Assembly (NCBI GenBank): GCA_027563935.2
Contig: CM050447.1
Coordinates: 18,120,001-18,184,000 of the forward strand
DNA length: 64,000 nt
Reading direction: 5' to 3'
From: Costus lasius
Lineage: Eukaryota; Streptophyta; Magnoliopsida; Zingiberales; Costaceae
In this document: in pieces, positions 35,274-64,000 of the stretch
How the letters are laid out: the number at the start of each line of letters is the position of its first letter
Numbering within the stretch: the first letter of the stretch is position 1
Program-made: the position numbers and the translations under genes
Notes under the pieces: model-generated
The model's input: only the letters and a program-made list of their open reading frames with translations
What the model was told of the DNA's origin: nothing
Database searches by the model: none

Positions 35274-37480
35274 TGTTATAACCTGAATTTTTTTTTTTTG
35301 TATGACTGAATAAAATAAAATAAAATAAAAATATTAGGAGCATTTTTGGAATTTTTTAGATTTATGGATTATTTTATAGAGATAAATGTTATAACATGAG
35401 TTTAGATTTTTTTAATTTAAATTTTAAATTTTGAAAATTTTCTATTATTAGTACTTAAACCCCTCTTTAAACCTAAACTATCCTCCCTTAATCCCCTATA
35501 AGTATACCCTAACCCTCTCCTTTATCCTAAATTATTTTTCCCTAATTTTCCCTAAATTCCCTCGTACACCGTAAGCTTCCCCTGTTTCTTCCTGCAAAGG
35601 CTGTGTTCGTGTATTCTCCCGTGCTCGCGTCTTCTCCATCAGCAGCGATCCTCCGTGCCCAGCAGTGAACGTGTGTACGTCCGGCGGCGACGGGAAGAGG
35701 TGCCGGCGTCGTCTCCATCTTCCCTGGAGGCGGCGTCGCTTGTCTGCTCTGTTTGGACGCATGCAGAGGATCAGCGGCGGCGACGAAATTTACTGCGTCG
35801 GCGTGGCAGAAGCGGCTTCTTCCACTTCCGACGGCTGCTTCTTTCTCTCCGGTGGTGGCTGCCACCTTCTCCCTTTTCCCGGCGATTTCCTCTTCTTCAG
35901 GCGGTGGCAGTTCTTCTCACTCTCAGCAGCGGCTCCTCCCAGCGCAAGCGGCGAACCCTATTCCTCTTCAGGCCGCAGCTTCTTCCCTCTTCTTCCAGCG
36001 CCAGCGGCTTCTTCTCCCTCTTCTGCCGGCGACTTTTCCTCCTCCAGCGCCGGTGGTCTTCCCAGCAGGAGCCGGCGATCTCAAGCGACGCGAACGAACA
36101 CTGTTCGTTTCGTTCCGCGTCGAGCAAGCAAAGAAAGGTAAGTTTTGATTTTTATTTTATTATTTATTTTAAATTTGTTTTAAGGGATAAATTAGAAAAT
36201 CTAATTTCTATTATTTTTTTTGGGGGGAAATTTCATCATAATTATTTTGGATAAAATTGATAGGAAATCCTAAATTATTATCTTGGGAAATTTCATAAAA
36301 TTAACTTAAATAAGAAATTAGAGGTTAAGGGTATAATTATGAGTTGATGTATATGATAGATAATTTAGGATAAAGTTGATTTAAATAAGAAGTTAGGGGT
36401 TGAGGGCATAGTTATAAGTTGATGCATGTAATGAATAATAACGGATGATTTATTTAAATTGTTCAGTGAAGAAGAGAAGGTAACTGTGATTTCAGAGGGT
36501 ATTCAGAATATCAGCAATTGAGGTAGGAATCTTACCCTACTCCTTTCTTACAGTGTCAATAATAGGAATTGCTACTTAATCCTTTGACTTGATATATGAT
36601 GCATATGATAGAATTAATTGACACTGATATCTGATTGCTTCGTCTGCTTGGTTTGTTTCTGAAATTCCTGTTGAACTCAATTATCTTGATTTTTTGGTCA
36701 TATTCTGTTTCTGTATGATTGGTTAACAAATCTGTTTGAGATATCTGATTTATTGGCTTATGAGCCTGGTTAAACAATTGTATATCTGAGATATTGACAC
36801 ATGAGTATGTGAAACCGTTGTAAATCTGAGATGATAAATCGTGATATATTTTGACCGCTGACCTGGATGATTTATTCTCCAGTGGCTTGTTTATCTGAGT
36901 TATAGTTCTGATTATATCAGACTATCTGAGCTGCCGGTTAGGGCACCGCCAGTTGTCCTCGGGACAATACTACGGATGTCAGATGTTGGATGCAACATTC
37001 ACCGGGCTATTTAGGACAGTCGTTCCATTGCATGAGCAACAGTGGAAACACTCTGAAAATGAGTGCGGCTCTTGATTGAGATCTGTTGGCCAGCTTGATG
37101 ATTTGCACGACATTCCTATATTATTTGTATATCATTGTTTCAGTTATTGTGTTATCCTGTTATTTGATTCCCTCACCATGTTTGTTGATTCCTACTTAGC
37201 ATTTTTGCTAACTCCCTTTGTTTCTCTTCCAGGTACAGAGTTAGCTTTTGGGAGGGATAGAGTAGATAGCAGATACCAGTCCGAGTTGAGATAGTTGCCT
37301 TTTGTATTTTATTCAGTTGATAATTTGGATAGTTGTATTCAGATATTGTGTTGATATTAAATTTGGATTGTTTATTAAATAAAGGTTATGTGATTATTGT
37401 AGTTCTCTGGTTCCTATCAATATTGTTACTCCCTGGGGAACCCTGAGCTAGAAATAGTCGGCTTCCGCCGGGGCGTGACA
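35274..37480 (+). mobile_element. Solo LTR upstream of the TANGO2-like gene
   Basis: 2207 bp, TGTTATAACCTG...CGGGGCGTGACA, flanked by TTATT (35269-35273, 37481-37485). Same family as the nested LTR at 27218-29305 but on the other strand. The middle part (about 35570-36140) is GC-rich and a TATA motif CCCTATAAGTATA lies near 35492. No interior remains. Confidence 0.92.
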
Positions 37481-37485
37481 TTATT

Positions 37486-38109
37486 CCTTTCATTGATGGT
37501 GTTGTGGCTAAGAACAAGGGAGCTAGGAGCTAGCCCCTTTAAGGATGAGGGGTAGCTACAACATTCACAATTGCCAATCCCTAGAAGTGAGAAATCCATG
37601 ATCATAATGAGGATGAAGGAGATGATGGTGTTGCATTGATTAAGGAGTTGTTGGGAGAAATAGAAACTTTCTATTTAATAAACTAATTGGAGGAAAAAAA
37701 AAAAGTTAAATCAGTTGTCTGTACATTGGCAATGGTTCAATTACTATTTGGTAATATACTGGAGCTATTTATTAGTACTAATTAGTTGTTCGCTCTTGGT
37801 AGCATTCCAGCTTTCAACAATCAATGATATGATATTTTGCTACACTGTGCTTGGAATATTGTCTGTGGGTTTGAGCAAGCAAACAAAAGAACGAGGAATG
37901 CAGCTTCAACTCATCAGAAATAGCACCAGGTCACGATTCAACTTCCATTTTCTGGGTGTTGATTGAGCAAGTGAAGTGTTTGTTGAGTTTAGGATAATTA
38001 ATATAGTCAGAGAAAGTAGCTCTGGGTGGGGGGAATTGGTGTGATTGCAGTGCCTGCTTATTTAGTTCTGCACAGCATCCGAGATGGAAGGAGAAGAACT
38101 AGTGCAGCA
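37486..38109 (+). other. Upstream region of the TANGO2-like gene
   Basis: About 620 bp between the solo LTR and the start codon. It must contain the promoter and 5' leader, but no convincing TATA box was identified and no other gene is seen. Confidence 0.45.
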
Positions 38110-39345
38110 ATGTGCATTGTTGCATGGCTGTGGCAGGCTCACCCTGCCTACCAGCTTCTCCTTTTGCTCAACAGAGATGAGTTTCACCACAGGTTTACCA
38201 TATTAAATCAATCCTTGTTTCTTTCGTATGAATCTTTTGAAATATATGTTGTGATTCTAACTACAATTGTTTAATCGACTTTAATATAAATTAGAGCCCT
38301 AATTATGTGTACATGTTTTGCATTCTGTTGCTGAATATCAATCATGGAATGGAAAGAAGAGAAAGCACAGCAGTGTCATGGTGGGGGGAGGGATCTCAGA
38401 AGATACTGGGAGGGAGGGATGGTTTGGCCGGAGGGACATGGCTTGGCTGCACGAGGGATGGGCGGCTGGCTTTTCTCACTAACGTGTTGGAGCCACACCA
38501 CCTCCCAGCTGCAAGAAGCAGAGGAGAATTGCCTCTCAAGTTTCTGCAGGTGTGCCGCTGCTGCTTCTTCTTCATCTTAACATCTCATTGATCTCAAGTA
38601 TGAAAATAGGAACCAACGCTGTGAGTTTTGGCATTGTGTGGATGGAATAGAGCAGGAAGAGCCCATTGGAATTTGCAGAGGATTTGGTCAGCGAAGCAAA
38701 TGAATACAATGGCTTCAACCTCGTCGTCGCTGATATTAGTTCAAAGCTGATGGTTTATGCGTCCAATAGACCTGTGGGAGAGGCTGCGACGGTTCAAGTG
38801 GTTTCTCCAGGCCTTCATGTGCTGTCTAATGCAAAGCTGAACACCCCTTGGCATAAGGTGGTTCCACTCACAAATCATCTTCTCTTTTCATGTATACTGA
38901 TTATTTCTTTCTTTCGTTTCAATGTCGTTTCAGGCGAAACGCCTTGGTCAGAGTTTCATGGACCTAATTGTGAAGAATATCGGAGAGGAGGATCAAGAAA
39001 TCCGTGGGGAAGACATGGTTGAAAAGCTGATGAATGACACCACCAAGGCTGACACACAAAGCTTGCCCAACACTGGCTGCGATCCCCACTGGGAGCTCAA
39101 TCTGAGCTCCATATTTGTTGAAGTCGACACTGAATCAGTAAGCTCCATTTGATGTCTGTCATTGAATTGAATGCATAACTAAGAAGCTTGCTTTGCCCTG
39201 TTTCTTCAAACAGGGACGGTATGGAACGAGAAGCACTGCTGCTTTATCCATAAAGACAGACGCAAGCGTGAGCTTCTACGAGAAATACCTGGAGAATGGA
39301 GTGTGGAAGGAGCACACTGTGGCTTACAATATTGAAAAGACATAA
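38110..39345 (+). CDS. TANGO2 homologue (NRDE family)
   Basis: Five exons, 38110-38192, 38360-38549, 38651-38857, 38934-39137 and 39214-39345, give 271 residues, close to the family length. The protein starts MCIVAWLWQAHP and has NRDE at residues 21-24, then GGRDGLAGGTWLG, a TPWHK block, SSIFVEVD and RYGTRSTAAL, all standard for plant TANGO2/DUF833. The starts of exons 2 and 3 were set by frame and conserved spacing (RESTAVSWW and SRKSPLEFAEDL), since other AG sites are nearby. Introns are GT-AG. TANGO2 proteins were named for Golgi organisation in flies; roles in lipid and heme handling are proposed, and the plant function is not settled. No targeting signal is obvious. Confidence 0.92.
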
Positions 39346-40069
39346 ATGGATGATGAAAATGCTTGAGGGACAATCAATTCACCAGGCATCTATTTTGTAT
39401 TGTAATTTGTTTTACAAAGAGGAAATTGTATTGGCGATACTTTGTTCAAGTCAGCGTTGCTCATGAATTTGACCAACGATTACTTTTTAACATTATAGAC
39501 ATCCCTCTCATATCATAAAGGGTGAAAGGGTGAAGACATCATATGAGAAATTTGATCAGCTAGTGTTATATAAATGAAGAAGCTCTAAGAAATAAATTAC
39601 TTACAGTGGAAAACCTTAAATTTAAATACCGTTTTAGTATTTTGATTTAGTCCCATATGGAAAATAAGAGGAGAGATATTATAGTATTTTGGCTTAAGCA
39701 GAGCAAAAATTCAAGTATAAACTTTGAGAGTCTATTAAATATGAATTTAATTTTCTTAACTGTGCCAATATATTGAGTTTTGATGAGATTGAAAGCCAGT
39801 TTACAATCCTTCTCCGGGTGACAGAAGGATACAAATTTACTTGTTATAATATATTTATCGTTAGTTTGCATCCACACACATCTTATCTCTCCATCCTCCC
39901 ACACCAACTTACACATCTAGGCAATGCTGGCTCCCAATTCTCCCCCTTTTCTCTTCCGTTCTTCTCTACATCTTTTTCCTCATTACTCCCCCTTCCCCAA
40001 TTCTCCCCCTTTTTTTTGACAAGATCTAGATCCTTTTTTTTTTTGTTGTTCTTCAATCAGTTTGGGCTT
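39346..40069 (+). promoter_or_regulatory. Intergenic region and probable ICS promoter
   Basis: Contains a W-box core TTGACC at 39469-39474 and a TATA-like TATAATATATTTA near 39845. W-boxes bind WRKY factors, which are known to control ICS1 in Arabidopsis, but one core in 700 bp is weak evidence. A short piece near 39635-39710 resembles the repeat in OEP21 intron 3. The leader after 39880 is pyrimidine-rich. Confidence 0.4.
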
Positions 40070-40171
40070 ATGAACTATTCCTGGTTGAACCGGTTGAATC
40101 CACCGGTCATATTCGATTTTCAAACCAATGCTGCAGAGAACAGCACTTGCTTGTTGCGACGGCATGCAGTC

Positions 40172-59448
<19,277 letters not shown>

Positions 59449-61990
59449 AAGGTCAGTTTTAGAATATTATTAATTTATCTCCAACATAAAACTATCCAAC
59501 TTATTTTGGTTCTATTATTTTGCCTAATGATTTTTGTTTCATAATCTATGTTTATCATCTATTTTGATGGTGAGATTCATTCAATTATCTAGGGGCTAAC
59601 ACTAGTTCTGGAGACCAAGTTTTTTTTTAAAAAAAAGGCAACCTGTGAGAGTAGTTTCTGGTATAATTCTAGTAATTCGCTGCTCATTTAAAAGAAGATA
59701 TTCACTTTGACTTGTATGACCAGAATTCTTGTATTGTTCAAATGAAATCAACATTTGTGCCTATGCTGTTCTTGTCTGTCTCTTCAATGTGTCCTGTGTT
59801 TCGAGAAGTGAACCACAAGTGCACGATTAACAAGTAGACAAGAGGAAAGAAAGGAAGTTGACAAAAGAGTATCCTAATGAAATTTCATGTGCCAAACTTC
59901 CTAAAAAAAAATAAGGAACAGGTTGTAATAAAGTTAATATCATGAGTCGTGCCCCTATGGAGAGAGGATCTATGAAGCGTTGTCCGTAATAGCTGATGAT
60001 TTTGATTACTGATTGGCCAATGTACTCTTACGATTACTATCAACTTATTGAAAATCTTATGTTTGAGATTAATGTCTTGAACTTCAATAATTCTCTCCCA
60101 ATAAATATCATTCCAAACTATGAGAAGACCCTTGAGCGATCACAATTTCCTCAGCTTTCAGAGCTGAACTCTCACTCAACTGGTTAATTATATTTCTCAA
60201 GATACCCAAGTGCCTGGTTCTCGCAGATAGACAATGGAGCAATGATATTATCAAATAAGATTCTTAAACATCGTATGTTTGCTAAACCGGGCTCACTATA
60301 ATCCTTCGTGCAGAGGAGTGTGCTTTGCCCTGTGCAGTTTTAGTTCCTGTGCCGGAAAACAGCTGCTAATCTTTGGTTTTTATGCATGCGCTAGAACCGT
60401 TGCTTAATAAATGTAATACTAGAATGAATCAAATTAGATATAGTAAATAATAATAATAATTTTCATATTTAATTAGAGAGGTTGCATCTATTATATAATT
60501 CAATAGAATCTATTCTCAATGTAGTTCCTTTTTTTTTTCTTGTAACAAAATGTTTTCCTTCTCATTGCTGTGGTTTTACAGATACTGGATTTTGAGCAGG
60601 TACTTTGGTAGGCACTACTAGTACCACATTCATAGATCGGTTAGCTCAAATTTTCTCATCCACTATATAGACTGAGTACGAAATTCATGGTCATCAACTT
60701 GGAGCAAGGAAGAAGAAGCTGCCTCAGAAGTTGGATTCTAATATTCAACACTAGCATTCATAAACCAGTGTAAGAGTAATAATGTTGACATTTTTATATC
60801 CGTCTAAATGTTTATCATTGTTACAATTATGAACATTTGCATCAAACGTTTGTTTTATCTTCCTTGAGTAAACAAAGTTGCACTGGTACGCAAGGGGATA
60901 TATTTATATATATGCAATGAGATCATTCAAACGATATTTTATGCATTTGCACACCAAGTTAATTACTGAAAGATCGAACTGATTCTGGGAGTATTTACAT
61001 TTACTAAGTATCTTCCATGGTGGATCCTGGACCCAACGGGAGTGAGAGCAAAAGTACATATTTTAGCGATTTCTACGTTAGTGGTGACAATAACACACTT
61101 TTTATTCAACTTTTTATAGTATATATACTGTTAACTTTTTAAATGATAAATATACTTCTTAAAATTGTATGAGAACAATTGTCCACGCTAGAGTCCATGT
61201 AGATCTGCCATTTCCTAAAGTCACTTTCTAAAAGCACATTTCTACCCATCCCTTTGGAAAGAGAACTTTGTGAAGAAAAAACTTGTGACTAAAGTGCCTA
61301 AGCATGTCAATTCTTATCATTTGGAAGTTCTCCAATGTGCCGTATCATTTGATAGATAATAGTTTTTCGAAAACGTTGCGTAGGAAATTTCAATTTATAC
61401 TTTTTTTTATTATTTAACATTCTTTGCCACTGATTTTGAATTGTGAACTTGGAATAACTAGGACTTAAATTGTGAACTTGCGCTTTGGTTTTATATTATG
61501 GTTCTTTTGATAATTACTTATTTCAAAAACTCGAGATATTACAAAATTCTTAGTCCATTTTATTCGTTAGTAACTATTTATACTATGCAAATGTTTGAAA
61601 TAAAAACAAAAATGTATTAACAAATAAGGCCTATGTATAACTATCTATCTTCGCATGAGTGCACGAACAAAAAGAGTTAATTAATAAGTAGGTAACACAT
61701 CTATGTATATTATATTAATCTTTTAATATATAATTTAAAGAAATCAAATTACTCAAGTAATTCTATTTTAAGTAGAATCCATATAAGAATATTAAATTTG
61801 AGACATAATTATATTAATAATATTTAATTATTTAAAGAATAAGCTTAAGATACATAAAAATTGACATAAATATAAGTGAAGGATTAATAGGACTATAATA
61901 CTCTATTGAATAATTATGTACCATATTGTTAAGCCTCAAACAATTACTAACCAGTTGGGTTAGCTATCTACAGAGTGAAACACGACAATT
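59449..61990. other. ICS 3' flank, AT-rich
   Basis: The ICS 3' UTR must begin here. No clear polyadenylation signal can be singled out among many AT-rich motifs. I see no other gene. A TTTTACAG acceptor-like site near 60581 could mark a 3' UTR exon but is not supported. Confidence 0.45.
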
Positions 61991-61999
61991 ATAATTCAT

Positions 62000-63180
62000 A
62001 GGACATTGTATCCTCATTAAATTAATCAATAAATCATAATATATAATAATATATCAATAATTATCACTATATAAGTTGACACTATCATTATATTAATTGT
62101 ATATAACTAAAATAAATCTAATTGATAAAAAAAATACTAACATAAGGATATCACTTAAATATTGAAACATAAGTAACAATATCAACTCCATATATCAATA
62201 TAATATAAGTCAACACTAATGCCACTATTTATCTAATCAGGTGCTAACATCATCCACACAATCTAAATAGCCTCTATATCTAGTTATCAATAGTATCATG
62301 AGCAATCTTTTTACTTAAGGGAAAGCAATAGGAGTCAGTTCAAATGACTAAGTAGAAATCATAGGATATACTAGTACATCATACAACTAAGTTAGATCAA
62401 CTTATCATATATACAAAATAACTCAACATATTGATAATCAACATCAAAATATGATAACCACACAAGTATCGTGCAATCAAAAGCAATGACCATATAACCA
62501 CTCTATTACAACTTTGCACTTTATCAAAAGTGTTTTCATCGTTGCTCACACAATGGAACACTTACCCTCAAATAACAGCCAGGAAGGTATTGTGTCCAAC
62601 ACCCAAATAACCCCTAGGATAATCCCTAAGGATTTTCATCAGATAACCAAAACATCCAACCCTATAGTCGTAATATGACATTTGATATCCCAAATGGTTC
62701 ACTGGCCTAAACTACCCAACTATCGACTAACATCAGTCAACACCAAGATACATCAGTCAACACCAAGATCATATAATAGCATGACAGGCCATACAACAAC
62801 TGCCCAATAGACTCATAACTATGCAATATATGGATCTATGACTCAATAGCTAATAACATCTCTACCATAAAACCAATAATGACTGAATAACAATAATCAA
62901 CTACCATGCGACCCGTGTGATAATATTATAGAAGTATCTTCATGCATGAATAAACAACATGTAAAGAGTAAGAAAAATAATGAAACAAGGTTAAGCAATA
63001 GAGCTACAATGTATTATGGTATTTGTCTATTACTTAACGTAACATCTAATACTATTAGCTAACATTATGATTGAAAGGATTATGATAGGATTTCTACCTA
63101 TATCACAATAGCTCATAGTGCATCTATAGCTCTTTGTCCAAGGACGTCCCTGACCAACCTCAGTCCGAGTAGCATCTATA
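62000..63180 (-). mobile_element. Old LTR relic related to the 27.2/35.3-kb solo LTR family
   Basis: The stretch near 62520-62640 (AAAAGTGTTTTCATCGTTGCT then CACACAATGGAACA and GTGTCCAACAC) aligns with 27640-27730 of the nested solo LTR. Weaker similarity continues to a TTTCTACCTA block near 63095. Ends and duplications are lost, so the limits are approximate. Confidence 0.6.
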
Positions 63181-63463
63181 ATAACACATAACCACACTAC
63201 ATCACTATCATATCAACTCATAATATATTTTAATTATTATTACATTAAAATTTAACATGATATACACATATGCTTATGTATACCACATATATGTATGCAT
63301 ACGCATATACAACTAATATTATTTTATCCTAATAATCATTTTACTATTTAGTTATTTTAATACCTAACTTATTTAGTTATTAATTTTTATTATCAAAATT
63401 TTCATCATTTATTTACATCCTGAATGCTTAGATTGATCAGATGTATAAATATACTCATATATG

Positions 63464-64000
63464 CAGGGGCGGAGCCACGTAGTGGCAAGTGAGGGCAATT
63501 GCCCCCACTAACCTGAGACAAACACGTTGTATACCTATATAAAGTTTTATAATATTATATTTTTATAGTAACATTGCCCTCACTATTTATTAAAAATCTA
63601 TAAAGAAAAAATTAATTGCCCCTTTTGATTAGTCTCTGTTTTTTTACTATTGTAATCTATAAATAATTAACAGCATTAAGATTTATATGAAATAAGTAAT
63701 TTTTTTTTATAAAACTACGGTTGGTTGGTTATTGTTTTCACCACACGCAAAATGTGTATTATCACATCAAGTCACATCTTACCTCTTACAGTAATATTAG
63801 TTGTTTTCGAATTTCAATGCTCCAAATTGCAATCTCCTCCGCTGCTAGCTTGCTACACTGTTCAGCCATCAAGCTTAATTGCAATCTCCTCTATTCATCT
63901 GCTGCTACACAATTTCTTCAAGTTTCTCCTCTGCTCATCCGCTGCAAGACAGTTCAGCCTTTCGGCTTCGATTTGGTTTCAACTTTCAAGCTTTCACTCG
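63464..64000. mobile_element. hAT-like transposon terminus running off the window
   Basis: CAGGGGCGGAGCCACG at 63464 is a typical terminus of plant hAT (Ac-like) elements, followed by GGGCAATTGCCCC repeats. The other end and any transposase lie beyond the window. Confidence 0.6.

Noticed and set aside
35655..36254. 199-codon plus-strand frame with overlapping frames on both strands
   Set aside because: Falls in the GC-rich middle of a solo LTR, is low-complexity (Ser, Arg, Phe) and has no counterpart kept in the sister LTR at 27218-29305.
60541..60780. Possible extra 3' UTR exon of ICS
   Set aside because: Only an acceptor-like site supports it; the ICS reading frame ends cleanly at 59448.

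Overview
This is nuclear DNA from a flowering plant. Genes are split by introns with plant-type splice sites, one protein is a chloroplast outer-envelope pore and one is isochorismate synthase, and the space between genes is full of plant LTR retrotransposons and MITEs. Two genes are GC-rich (DUF2828/vWA and exon 1 of the FMO) while others are AT-rich, which leans towards a monocot; the species cannot be named from the sequence.

Five apparently intact protein genes are supported. They are OEP21 (plus strand, 5 exons, 667-5162), an intronless DUF2828/vWA gene (minus, 16243-18159), a clade-I flavin monooxygenase related to FMO1 (minus, 4 exons, 32228-34080), a TANGO2/NRDE-family gene (plus, 5 exons, 38110-39345) and isochorismate synthase ICS (plus, 14 exons, about 40172-59448). 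Isochorismate synthase makes the precursor of salicylic acid, and FMO1-type enzymes N-hydroxylate pipecolate, so two branches of systemic-immunity signalling may lie about 6 kb apart.

Between OEP21 and the DUF2828 gene lie a decayed Ty3/gypsy relic, a very young internally deleted LTR element (6800-10151), a gag-only LTR element (10894-14244) and a small inverted-repeat element carrying a broken STT3 fragment. From 18.9 to 32.1 kb there are hAT-type MITEs, an FMO pseudogene split by a solo LTR, a Tourist-like MITE, a solo LTR, and a second gag-only element (24495-30592) that holds a nested solo LTR; another probable solo LTR follows. These gag-only elements fit the TR-GAG class (terminal repeats plus gag, no pol).

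The ICS gene is inflated by its introns. They hold antisense Ty1/copia relics and, in the 7.9-kb intron 10, a hAT MITE cut in two by a 3.9-kb LTR-like insertion made largely of tandem-repeat arrays. Downstream of ICS the sequence is AT-rich, with an old LTR relic and the start of a hAT element at the right edge. No novel defence or regulatory system was found. The most unusual signals are the shared CTA(G/A) target sites, the three GC-AG introns in ICS, and the nested insertion histories that can be read base by base.
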